Of a stretch of 64,000 bases of DNA, positions 48,253-55,697 are shown piece by piece (position 1 is the first letter of the stretch; every line of letters begins with the position of its first letter). Source of the stretch: Acinetobacter lwoffii (GTDB lineage: Bacteria > Pseudomonadota > Gammaproteobacteria > Pseudomonadales > Moraxellaceae). The stretch spans positions 2,294,001 to 2,358,000 of the forward strand of contig NZ_CP077369.1 in assembly GCF_019048525.1 (NCBI RefSeq). Reading direction: 5' to 3'. The notes under the pieces are model-generated. The model did no database searches and was not told the DNA's origin. It saw only the letters and a program-made list of their open reading frames with translations. A program made the translations under genes and the position numbers.

Positions 48253-48519
48253 ATGGCTAATAATCAACAGCAAGACCAACAGAAACAGCAGCAACAACAG
48301 CAACAGCAAAATCAACAGCGCAATCAAGATCAGCAGCGTCAACAAAACAACCAGCAAAACCCAAATCAGCAACAAAATAACCAGCAACAACAACAGCCGC
48401 AGGGTGGTCAACACAACCAGCAACAGCGCGACCAGCAGCAACAAAACCAGCAAGGCCAACAGCAACAACAGCCACAGCAAAACAGTAACCAGCAACAACA
48501 ACGTTCACGTAATCAATAA
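48253..48519 (+). CDS. Gln/Asn-rich low-complexity protein, 88 aa
   Basis: The 88 residues contain 53 Gln and 15 Asn by direct count; the rest are mainly Arg, Asp, Pro and Gly, with no aromatic residue and no hydrophobic residue beyond Met1 and Ala2. Ribosome site AAGGA lies 9 bases before the ATG and a strong terminator follows at 48574, so it looks like a real single-gene unit. CAA and CAG codons are interspersed rather than in pure repeats, arguing that the amino-acid pattern is selected. It would be intrinsically disordered, prion-like or hydrophilin-like. The function is unknown; protection against drying or phase separation are only ideas. Confidence 0.7.
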   Translation: MANNQQQDQQKQQQQQQQQNQQRNQDQQRQQNNQQNPNQQQNNQQQQQPQGGQHNQQQRDQQQQNQQGQQQQQPQQNSNQQQQRSRNQ

Positions 48520-48570
48520 GATCAGTGAAAGCCACAGCGTTAATCTTTTTTAAGATATATGCTCTTCATA

Positions 48571-48603
48571 AAAAAACCGCCTGATTCAGGCGGTTTTTTT
48601 TAT
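48571..48603 (+). terminator. Terminator after the Gln-rich gene
   Basis: AAACCGCCTG pairs with CAGGCGGTTT around ATT, with flanking A- and T-runs. It serves the convergent lipoprotein gene as well. Confidence 0.93.
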
Positions 48604-48633
48604 ATTTCATTGCACGATTAGACTAAGTATTTA

Positions 48634-48975
48634 TTAACACTGAATATTGGCTTTTAGCTTGTAGAAATTCAAGGCATTGTCTAGGTCTGTGAGCAACTCT
48701 TTTTCTGTATATTCCTTGGGTGCAAGTTTTAGCAGAGCAGGCATGTAGTTATTTTTATATTCTTTAGGATATTGTTCACACAGGATGCGTGTTCTTTCTT
48801 CCAGACTAATTGTTGAAGAGTCGAGTTTGTCCAGATAAGCACTGAGTTGATTATCTGACTGTTCAAACTGCGCTTTAATATTTGCAGCAGCCTCGGCTGA
48901 ATTCTCTGCTTGCTGTTTTTGGCAGCCGCTTATTGCCAGACTCATCAATAAAGTAATTAGTATGCGATTTTTCAT
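48634..48975 (-). CDS. Small predicted lipoprotein, 113 aa
   Basis: The N terminus is a type II signal peptide with lipobox LAISGC (cysteine at residue 18), so the mature protein of 96 residues is lipid-anchored in the envelope. The rest is helical and charged, with two cysteines (ILCEQYPKEY and the C-terminal NIQC). No family is recognised. It is convergent with the Gln-rich gene. Confidence 0.75.
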   Translation of the reverse strand: MKNRILITLLMSLAISGCQKQQAENSAEAAANIKAQFEQSDNQLSAYLDKLDSSTISLEERTRILCEQYPKEYKNNYMPALLKLAPKEYTEKELLTDLDNALNFYKLKANIQC

Positions 48976-49366
48976 GCTGCCAAAATATTGTTATTGCTCA
49001 TATGAAAACTTATAGAGAGAAAAGACTAAAAAGAAAGCAATGATCTATAAACTTTATGAGACATTGAACATTCATAACATCCGATATTGACTGAAATAAG
49101 GAATTTTCTTCTAAAAATCTAAATTAACCCATTCTCACTTATAGGTTTAGCAATTCTTCTTGGGTTTTGGTTATTTAGTAATCTTATTTTCTCATTAAAA
49201 ATATTTTTGGATAAATTACAGTCATTTAATTAACAAAAGTAATGGTTTTTTCATATTTTGAAACATTGCATCTATATATCCTACACAGATCGGCTGCATG
49301 GCTAGTGATATCTTGGCGTCATTCTAAGAACTTAATGAAAATAATTAAAAATCAGCACATTATAAG
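48976..49366. other. Gap that may encode a small RNA
   Basis: About 390 bases without a credible plus-strand reading frame, yet ending in a strong plus-strand terminator. TTGAAA and TATATA-like elements near 49258-49283 do not have standard spacing. The rest is AT-rich and unremarkable. Confidence 0.4.
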
Positions 49367-49407
49367 GCCTGTTTAATTTAGGAGAGTTAAACAGGCTTTT
49401 TCTTTTC
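49367..49407 (+). terminator. Orphan plus-strand terminator
   Basis: GCCTGTTTAA (49367-49376) pairs with TTAAACAGGC (49387-49396) across 10 bases and is followed by TTTTTCTTTT. No plus-strand gene is seen between 48604 and this point. Confidence 0.85.
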
Positions 49408-49514
49408 CGTCTTAAATCTGGTTTTTTCTTTGCTGATTGTATTTTTTGCTCACTCTCTTTCACATAAGTTTTCATACACAACATAAAGCCTGAAAATTCC
49501 CTCAGGAGAGATAC

Positions 49515-49622
49515 ATGAATAGATGTTATTTATATATCTCTTTTCACGAAAAGACAGGACAAAGCTATGATGAGATGTATATGCGCATTTGGCATGGGCG
49601 TAATGGTTGGCTGTTGTTTTAA
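49515..49622 (+). CDS. Possible 35-aa peptide with good ribosome site
   Basis: ATG 49515 follows AGGAG at 49504-49508 by six bases. The peptide MNRCYLYISFHEKTGQSYDE continues with MYMRIWHGRNGWLLF. It overlaps the 53-aa frame at 49567 in another register, so it may be a leader peptide for it, or only one of the two is translated. No family is recognised. Confidence 0.35.
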   Translation: MNRCYLYISFHEKTGQSYDEMYMRIWHGRNGWLLF

Positions 49623-49728
49623 ATCTTGCAAAGAGAAAATGTGTCAGATGATGAGCAGCAAGCATTGTAAAAGTGATCATTGTAAAAAGGATCAGACGAC
49701 TCAAGCTGAAGAGCCTGTACGAACTTAG
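49567..49728 (+). CDS. Possible Cys-rich mini-protein, 53 aa
   Basis: ATG 49567 follows AGGA by seven bases. The protein has eight cysteines (residues 4, 6, 16, 17, 21, 26, 34, 39), a short hydrophobic N-terminal part (ICAFGMGVMVG) and a metal-binding-looking segment KHCKSDHCKK. It could be a small membrane-attached metal-binding peptide. No family is known to me and its overlap with a second small frame lowers certainty. Confidence 0.45.
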   Translation: MMRCICAFGMGVMVGCCFKSCKEKMCQMMSSKHCKSDHCKKDQTTQAEEPVRT

Positions 49729-49835
49729 TCCAAAAGCTTCAATTTTACTGAAGGGCTAAGAGAGCTGAGTACTGAAGTTGTTCTAGATCGCTGATCCAAT
49801 CATTTTGTATTGAGTCATTCTATATTTAAAGCAAT

Positions 49836-49873
49836 AAGGCTTGATCCTGAATCGAGCCTTGTACACTCAGGAG
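49836..49873 (+). promoter_or_regulatory. Leader hairpin with loop complementary to the next ribosome site
   Basis: A 10-bp stem (AAGGCTTGAT, 49836-49845, with ATCGAGCCTT, 49851-49860, one G-T pair) closes a 5-base loop CCTGA (49846-49850). The loop is the exact complement of TCAGG at 49867-49871, which overlaps the AGGAG ribosome site of the 37-aa frame. This is the geometry of an H-type pseudoknot that would hide the ribosome site. The pairing is seen; regulation is inferred. Confidence 0.5.
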
Positions 49874-49879
49874 AAAAAC

Positions 49880-49993
49880 ATGATGCAATTTATATTTTGT
49901 TTATTTGGTCTTCATGGTGCGACTGAAATTAACTACACGTGTGACCATGATGAGGTCAAACAGTGTCGTGATTGCTTGAAAAATATTGAATAA
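49880..49993 (+). CDS. Possible 37-aa Cys-rich peptide
   Basis: ATG 49880 follows AGGAG (49869-49873) at ideal spacing. The peptide has a hydrophobic start (MMQFIFCLFGLHG) and then TCDHDEVKQCRDCLKNIE, with a C-D-H and a C-x2-C that could hold zinc. A weak terminator follows at 50036-50060. No family is recognised. Confidence 0.5.
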   Translation: MMQFIFCLFGLHGATEINYTCDHDEVKQCRDCLKNIE

Positions 49994-50035
49994 TGTGCCA
50001 AATCATCAGACATCTTAATGAAGATCAATCCCCGT

Positions 50036-50061
50036 TCAATCATCAGTTGGCGGGGTTTTTC
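50036..50061 (+). terminator. Likely terminator after the 37-aa frame
   Basis: CCCCG pairs with CGGGG across a 16-base partly paired loop, followed by TTTTTC. Confidence 0.6.
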
Positions 50062-50187
50062 TTTACTGATGAAATTTTTGGATCTAAACATAATTTCTCA
50101 CAAGGAATACTTTATAAAAGAATCATTTCAATAGGATTACGTTTTGATAAATTCTTAGCTGCTTAGAACTGGAATACAATAAAATTT

Positions 50188-50415
50188 ATGCGTGTGATCA
50201 CCCATGCTCGAATTCTTGAAGCAATTCAAAAGAGGCCACAGGCTGAAACTGCATTAGCTGGTGGGGATTGACTGATTAAGGCCAAGCATCCTAAAGGTTT
50301 TGCTGAGATGAAAAGACTTTTTCCGGCAGTGGGTAAGGTTAGAAAATTTCATGTATTTGATATCGGCGCGCACGCGAATTCATATTCTCTGCTGTACCGT
50401 CTACGATCAGGCTGA
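50188..50415 (+). pseudogene. Decayed HigB-like toxin gene
   Basis: The translation MRVITHARILEAIQKRPQAE, then ETALAGGD, a TGA stop, then LIKAKHPKGFAEMKRLFPAV, GKVRKFHVFDIGAHANSYS and LLYRLRSG follows the layout of the HigB family of mRNA-interferase toxins, which begin MRVI, carry a Trp before the Lys-rich part and have a FDIG-N-YRL core. The stop lies in the Trp region, where two compensating indels would restore a Trp-Gly-Leu reading. The frame also stops early, about 20 residues short, and no HigA antitoxin follows. Recognition is by eye. Confidence 0.6.
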
Positions 50416-50577
50416 ATAGCTTATTTGCTCAGATGGACTTCAGGAATTATGTAATGTAAAAGAGCACTTGAAGGAAAGTTTGTTTCTTTAGAAAACTGAA
50501 TGTACAACATAAATAACATTGATGTTTAGCAGCAGATGTCATATTTATCTCTTAATAGATATATGAAGGAGATACAT

Positions 50578-50718
50578 ATGACAAATAAGCCAGAGCAAGA
50601 ATCAAATCCGCATAAAGAATCAAATGATGACAAGGGTAATCAGGCATCTTATAAGCATGTCAAACCAGAGAAGAAACCCAATGCAGAACCGGAAAATCCA
50701 TTGAGAGAGCAAAAATAG
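50578..50718 (+). CDS. Small charged hydrophilic protein, 46 aa
   Basis: ATG 50578 (MTNKPEQESNPHKESNDDKG) follows a strong GAAGGAG; a longer frame from 50536 lacks a ribosome site. The protein is made almost entirely of Lys, Glu, Asn, Pro, Asp, Gln and Ser and contains no large hydrophobic residue beyond Met1, a Val and a Leu. It is predicted disordered and hydrophilin-like. A terminator follows at 50733. The function is unknown. Confidence 0.6.
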   Translation: MTNKPEQESNPHKESNDDKGNQASYKHVKPEKKPNAEPENPLREQK

Positions 50719-50732
50719 CTTTTTCACATGGA

Positions 50733-50760
50733 CGAAGCCCTAACTTGGTTTAGGGCTTTT
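50733..50760 (+). terminator. Terminator after the 46-aa gene
   Basis: AAGCCCTAA pairs with TTAGGGCTT around CTTGGT, followed by TTT. It overlaps the end of the convergent SRAP gene. Confidence 0.88.
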
Positions 50761-51395
50761 TAATTTCCCGATAAACGTTGATCTCTAGGCTTTGCAATAA
50801 ACTCATCTTTCATTTCAAAGAAAAATTCATGGGCTTGTTCATGATCGCAGTGCAACCAGTCATGTCGTGATTCTTCCGGAATTACAATAATCGAGCGTTT
50901 TTCGTCATTCGGGTCATGAAACTGTTTCATAAAGGGATGTTGATCTGAATTTATGGTTAGCATCGAAAATGATCTGATCTTCTCACCATCAATGTGTGCG
51001 TCATCATAAATCGCCGCAACGGTAAAAGGATTGCCATCTTCACGTGAAATACCAAACCAGTGCGGTTTACCCTCTATATATTTAGGTTCATAGAATGTAT
51101 CGACCGGTACTAAAGCAAACTGGTTGTTTTTCCAGGCATGTCGAAAACTTGGTTTGGATGCTACTGTTTCTGTCCGTGCATTATAAGTATGCCGGCCATA
51201 TTTTAGTTCTTTCGCCCAGGTTGGAATCAGTCCGAAACGTGCGATATCCAGCTCATACTCGTCAGCACCACGCATAATGATTGGTGCGGGTGCTAAAGGA
51301 TAAATATGCGTTTTCATGCCCAGTTCGAGTTGCTCTTCATGAATATCTAATAAGGAAAGACGTTTTTTTGAGGGGAATTCATAGTTCGAGCACAT
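50760..51395 (-). CDS. SRAP (HMCES/YedK) protein, abasic-site DNA crosslinker
   Basis: SRAP proteins shield abasic sites in single-stranded DNA by a thiazolidine bond with Cys2. All key residues are present: Cys2 in MCSNYE, Asn72 in NARTE, Glu103 in FYEPK and His160 in QFHDP, at the same positions as in the E. coli family member. The 211 residues fit. It sits alone after the mini-gene cluster. Confidence 0.94.
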   Translation of the reverse strand: MCSNYEFPSKKRLSLLDIHEEQLELGMKTHIYPLAPAPIIMRGADEYELDIARFGLIPTWAKELKYGRHTYNARTETVASKPSFRHAWKNNQFALVPVDTFYEPKYIEGKPHWFGISREDGNPFTVAAIYDDAHIDGEKIRSFSMLTINSDQHPFMKQFHDPNDEKRSIIVIPEESRHDWLHCDHEQAHEFFFEMKDEFIAKPRDQRLSGN

Positions 51396-51530
51396 AAATA
51401 ACCTCTTTCATTCTAATTATTGTCTGCTAAAGAACTAAGGTATAAAAATGATGGGCTCAAAACAATTCGAAAGCGTAAGTGTAGTTTTAACACAAAGTAA
51501 GAATACGGATTAACATTAGTTTATCTTCTT

Positions 51531-51565
51531 TATAGAATAGTATTCCTTTAAAGGACTATTCTATA
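51531..51565. repeat. Long near-perfect palindrome
   Basis: TATAGAATAG (51531-51540) and CTATTCTATA (51556-51565) pair exactly, and the inner TCCTTTAAAGGA (51544-51555) is itself a palindrome, giving a 16-bp stem with a 3-base bulge. It lies between the lipase stop and the SRAP start, both minus strand. There is no T-run, so termination is uncertain. Confidence 0.65.
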
Positions 51566-51621
51566 AATATGAAGATTAAAATATTTACGTTTTTAATGAT
51601 TAAATGCAAAAGCTCACCAAG

Positions 51622-52836
51622 TTATTTTGTAGGGCAGGTGCTCAAAGCTTTTCCTTGTCCAACTGAATTGATAAAGTTTCCAATCAGAAATTCACTCTGT
51701 CTTAAGGAATCACGATGATCTCCATTTTTGACGAGATGGAAGACGATAGATTTTTGCTTTGTACATACCTGCTGGTAGTAAGCATAAGTACCACGATAAT
51801 CGACCAGTTGATCTTTCTCACCTTGTACCAGCAGAACCGGCACAGTCGGTATCATATTCTCAATAGACTGTTCTTTTAAATAATTTGTCAAAGGTGCCAG
51901 ATTTACATTTGATTTAAAGACAGTCTTAGGTGCTTGTTTTAGGTCCGATTGTAATTCTGACAAACAGCGACTGCGTGCATGATTAAGAATTTCTCCCATT
52001 TCTAGGCTAACTAAATTTGCTGGAGCAAGCATCGGGTCTGCAGCTTCTGCTCCTAAAAGCACAATTGGAAAAAATGCGGCGACATCAGTCGTGATTTGCG
52101 AATTGCTAGCAACATATTCAGCGATTCCTTCATATTGATAACCGCCTGGTGCCAGTGCAATTGCCCCGCGAAGATCAAATTCAGGCGCATCTTTTTGACC
52201 GGATGCTGCAACTTTAAGAGATGCTGCACCTCCTTGACTATGACCCATAACATACCAATTTTTACTAAAGTTATAAGGCTTTAAATGGTGGATCGCTCGT
52301 ACAGCATCAACGACAGTATGCAACTGGCTTCGCGCATTCATATAAGGATGACCGCCCGGAGTGCCTAAACCTTGATAATCAGGTGCAACGACTGCATAGC
52401 CGCGAGCGAGCCAGGCATTCAATGCCTTAGCTGCGATTTGTTGATAGACATGGACTGGCCCACCCATATAATCGCCAGAGGGTGCACATGTATCAGCAAC
52501 GCCAGTTGTACCATGCGCCCAAGCCAGAACAGGCCATCCATCTTTAGGGACTTTGCCTTTAGGTAACAGGATATAGCCTGAAGTGACGATGGGCTCGGAT
52601 TTTGTGCCACGACTGCGATAATTAATTAAGAAACGTTGTGAGGCATTCGTAAACAGATCAGTATCTTGTTCTTGTATAGATAATATTGTACCCGGTATTT
52701 TTTCCGAAATATGAGATGCTTGGATTTTGCTGTTATCGGGAAGTGGAGGAGAGGCTATTGCATATGTTGAACCTAAACATAAACAGCTCATGATCAATTT
52801 AATAATAGGAGGTTTAATTTTCATCACTGAAACCAT
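51622..52836 (-). CDS. Secreted lipase/esterase of the alpha/beta-hydrolase fold (LIP family)
   Basis: The 404-residue protein has a signal peptide (LIMSCLCLGSTYAIA) and resembles secretory lipases of the PF03583 type. The nucleophile Ser200 is in GHSQGG; the oxyanion turn is in LAWAHGTTGVADTC; the acid and base are probably in GEKDQLVDY and NGDHRDS. Substrates are probably acyl esters. The exact start is unsure because the ribosome site AAGGA fits neither ATG perfectly (52836 or 52824). It lies downstream of the catalase-like gene on the same strand. Confidence 0.82.
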   Translation of the reverse strand: MVSVMKIKPPIIKLIMSCLCLGSTYAIASPPLPDNSKIQASHISEKIPGTILSIQEQDTDLFTNASQRFLINYRSRGTKSEPIVTSGYILLPKGKVPKDGWPVLAWAHGTTGVADTCAPSGDYMGGPVHVYQQIAAKALNAWLARGYAVVAPDYQGLGTPGGHPYMNARSQLHTVVDAVRAIHHLKPYNFSKNWYVMGHSQGGAASLKVAASGQKDAPEFDLRGAIALAPGGYQYEGIAEYVASNSQITTDVAAFFPIVLLGAEAADPMLAPANLVSLEMGEILNHARSRCLSELQSDLKQAPKTVFKSNVNLAPLTNYLKEQSIENMIPTVPVLLVQGEKDQLVDYRGTYAYYQQVCTKQKSIVFHLVKNGDHRDSLRQSEFLIGNFINSVGQGKALSTCPTK

Positions 52837-52995
52837 TTTCCTTTTTATAATGTCATTTTTAATGTAACAGCTTTATTTATGTTTCTAAATTAACTCTGCA
52901 CAAAGTTTGTAAATTAAAGCTTTTAAGTTAAGGCGAATGAGCAGTACAACTGGTTATTTTAGTCTAGCTGATAGCTTCATATAAGCACTTATATT

Positions 52996-54135
52996 TTAAT
53001 GTGGTTCTGATCTGTGAGTAGAATTCAAATCATGTCTAAGCTGACTAATACGATCATAAATCACTTTTCGCATTCTGTTTATTACTCCTAGAGGTTTGTG
53101 CTCTGGTAGTGTATGCCATGGTGTAAAAGAGAGGTTTTCACAAAACTTGTTTTGTTCAGGCGTATCAAAAACTTGTTGAGGAATCCGGATAGTGGCTACC
53201 TTGTAAAAAGGTGCCTCACTTTCTTGCCATTCAGTCATGGAATCTTCGACCGACATGCTGTTTGATGTTCTAGGCTGTACCAGAAACTCCATACATGCTT
53301 CACTTTTTTGCAAATGTTGGCGCAGTTTTTCTCTTAGAAAATTATGATGCGGAGCATGTGGAAGAGGATCTGTCACTGTCGAACATGCTTGAGCTGAATA
53401 CTTTATAGCTTGACGATCAGTGCCAATTCCTAATTGATAGGGCACCATAGACCAATATCTAGTTTGCAAAGGATTAGAAATTTTATTTCTCGTATTTAAG
53501 GCAATCCAGGTTCCTTTAGCTCCTAATGCAAAAGGAATATGGAGCTTATTGAAAAATCTATCGCTATTTATATCTTGCATAAATGATATATATCGGACTG
53601 GATCATTCACAAAAAAGACAGGATGATTGATCATAATGAAATCTTGAGTAGAGGTTTCATCATCTAAAAGCTTTTCTCCCGGTACAGCCAGAAGTTTTAT
53701 CGCCATGCCACGGGCATCTTTTTTAATATCTGCTTGTTGGCCATCTTTAGAACCATTAGAGAAACGAATCCAGGCTTGATATGTTTTTCCCGGAATAAAA
53801 ACACCTTGAACCAAGTTTTTAGGAAGAACTTCATCTACTTTGAATTCTGCACGTACACAACCATGTGCTTTGGGATGGGCATCACGTAGCGCGATACCTG
53901 TGGAATATTCTTTCCGAATCGATATCTCAATTATATCTGCGATTTTTTCAGTTATGTTTGCTTCATCAGGATAAAGACTTTCACTTAAATGATGATCTAT
54001 ATTGGGATGAATATTATCTTTTGGAGAGTTAGATACTATAGGGGAAGTGTTAGCATATGCAGCACTACAAATACTTATTGCCATTAGAGGGAGGAAGACT
54101 AGACCCGAGCATATAGGTTTTATAAAGTTAGGCAT
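52996..54135 (-). CDS. Exported catalase-fold protein
   Basis: The 379-residue protein has a signal peptide (LVFLPLMAISICSAAYA) and a catalase-like core: His87 in RDAHPKAHG fits the distal histidine, Asn170 in MINHPVFFVNDPVRY fits the heme-pocket asparagine, and ARGMAIKLL and RFSNG are conserved. The usual proximal RxxxY tyrosine is not obvious: the nearest match is RYWSM at 226-230. Small catalase-fold proteins of this type act on organic or fatty-acid hydroperoxides in other systems; catalase activity should not be assumed. Confidence 0.75.
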   Translation of the reverse strand: MPNFIKPICSGLVFLPLMAISICSAAYANTSPIVSNSPKDNIHPNIDHHLSESLYPDEANITEKIADIIEISIRKEYSTGIALRDAHPKAHGCVRAEFKVDEVLPKNLVQGVFIPGKTYQAWIRFSNGSKDGQQADIKKDARGMAIKLLAVPGEKLLDDETSTQDFIMINHPVFFVNDPVRYISFMQDINSDRFFNKLHIPFALGAKGTWIALNTRNKISNPLQTRYWSMVPYQLGIGTDRQAIKYSAQACSTVTDPLPHAPHHNFLREKLRQHLQKSEACMEFLVQPRTSNSMSVEDSMTEWQESEAPFYKVATIRIPQQVFDTPEQNKFCENLSFTPWHTLPEHKPLGVINRMRKVIYDRISQLRHDLNSTHRSEPH

Positions 54136-54514
54136 TGATTTTCTCCTTGCTATAAAGCTAGAGTTAGTTTTAATTTTTTAGCCTATGATCTGAAAATTCT
54201 TTGGACATACTTTAGCCATAAAATAATGATAATGTCTGTGTAATTATCGATCTTCAGATTTAAAGTCCATCCAACTCCTTTCTAAAAATGTTTCCATTCT
54301 TTATCGTGTGCTCAATATAGAAGCCGATTTATGTTCTTACTTTAATTTAACTCAGCACAGAGTTTTTTACTTTAGCAAAATTTAGCCATAAACTTATGAA
54401 AATTTATTTTTAGAATAATGCGAGATGCTCGTAGAAAAATCAAGAGTCGTCGAATACAGTGCTATAGAAATTTATTGAGTTTAAAATTTTGAAAATATTA
54501 GGATATATAAATCA
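54136..54514. other. AT-rich divergent gap
   Basis: About 380 bases between the catalase-like gene and the MFS gene, which are divergent. It should hold both promoters. I see no repeat, frame or hairpin of note. Confidence 0.5.
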
Positions 54515-55681
54515 ATGCCAGTTCTAGCAATCCAGCATAGACTCAGTGGATTTTACTTTTTTTACTATGCCATTGTTGGGGCATTCATGCCTTTTTGGAG
54601 TCTGTATCTTGAAGATCAAGGCTTCAATTATCAGGAAATCGGGATTTTATCTTCTATTGCGATTGTTACCCGATTCTTTGCTCCCTTAATTTGGGGCTGG
54701 ATTGCAGATAAATCCGGTAAACGCATGCTGCTGGTGCGTATTGCCACCTGGATGGAAGCCTGTATCTGGTTCATGATTTTTATCATTCCCAATAGCTTTC
54801 AGTCCGTAGCTTTACTGATGCTGATTTTTAGTTTCTTTCAGAATGCCATTCTGGCACAGTTTGAAGGGGTGACTTTGTTCTGGCTCGGGGAAAAAAGAGC
54901 AGAACTCTATGGCAAAGTACGAAAATGGGGATCTGTCGGTTTTATTATTGGTGTATTCGGCTTAGGCGCCGTCTTTGAAATTATTAGTATCAGTATGTTG
55001 CCAGTGTTGTTGCTGTGTATTTCATTTCTGGCCTTTCTCTGGTCATTTACCATTAAAGAACCCACGACAGCACCTACCGCACAGAAACAGCTCGAACCCT
55101 TATGGCCGATATTCAAACGCCCAGTCGTCTATAGCTTTTTCCTGATTGAATTGATTCTGCTATTTTCACATGCGCCGTTTTATAGTTTTTATAGCAATTA
55201 TCTCAGTCAGGCGGGATTTAGCACCACTCAGATCGGCTTGCTGTGGTCAGTCGGGGTCATTACGGAAATTATCATGTTTGCCTATGCGACGTTCTTTCTG
55301 ACACGCTGGTCATGGCGTCATCTGGTCACGCTATGCTTGTTAATGACTGGATTAAGATGGTTAATCGTCGGGGTCTTTCCTACTTCATTCATGGCACAGT
55401 TTTTTGCTCAAACGATTCACGCTTTAAGTTTTGGTTTATTTCATATGATCGCGATGCGGGTGATTTTTCAGAACTTCTCTGCAGGGCAGCAAGGGCGTGG
55501 ACAAGCGCTATATAGCACGATGTGGGGCATTGGTGTGGCGAGTGGCAGTATTCTGGCCGGCCATTATTGGGATCAAGTCGGCGGCACATCTATTTTTATC
55601 GCTGCTGCAGCATTGACCTTGCTTGGCTTGTTACTGATTTTCGGATTGCCAAATAAAGTCGAACTGCAAAAACAGGCTTGA
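54515..55681 (+). CDS. MFS transporter, HcaT/LacY-like
   Basis: The 388-residue inner-membrane protein has 11-12 helices. Its start (RLSGFYFFYYAIVGAFMPFW, SLYLEDQGFNYQEIGIL) is characteristic of the 3-phenylpropionate/proton symporter-like MFS group, with the loop WGWIADKSGKR between helices 2 and 3. The substrate is unknown; family members carry aromatic acids or nucleoside-like compounds. It is convergent with the amidase gene, 16 bases apart. Confidence 0.87.
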   Translation: MPVLAIQHRLSGFYFFYYAIVGAFMPFWSLYLEDQGFNYQEIGILSSIAIVTRFFAPLIWGWIADKSGKRMLLVRIATWMEACIWFMIFIIPNSFQSVALLMLIFSFFQNAILAQFEGVTLFWLGEKRAELYGKVRKWGSVGFIIGVFGLGAVFEIISISMLPVLLLCISFLAFLWSFTIKEPTTAPTAQKQLEPLWPIFKRPVVYSFFLIELILLFSHAPFYSFYSNYLSQAGFSTTQIGLLWSVGVITEIIMFAYATFFLTRWSWRHLVTLCLLMTGLRWLIVGVFPTSFMAQFFAQTIHALSFGLFHMIAMRVIFQNFSAGQQGRGQALYSTMWGIGVASGSILAGHYWDQVGGTSIFIAAAALTLLGLLLIFGLPNKVELQKQA

Positions 55682-55697
55682 AAATATTATCTCAACA

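Noticed and set aside
48226..48501. Minus-strand 91-residue frame of almost pure leucine and valine
   Set aside because: It is the antisense of the CAA/CAG codons of the Gln-rich gene; it has no ribosome site and a sequence dictated by the other strand.
48257..48535. Second minus-strand frame rich in Val and Ala over the same gene
   Set aside because: Also an antisense reading of the Gln-rich repeat; nothing supports translation.
49450..49704. 84-residue minus-strand frame over the Cys-rich mini-genes
   Set aside because: It has no ribosome site; the opposite strand has two frames with good sites and terminator context favours the plus strand.
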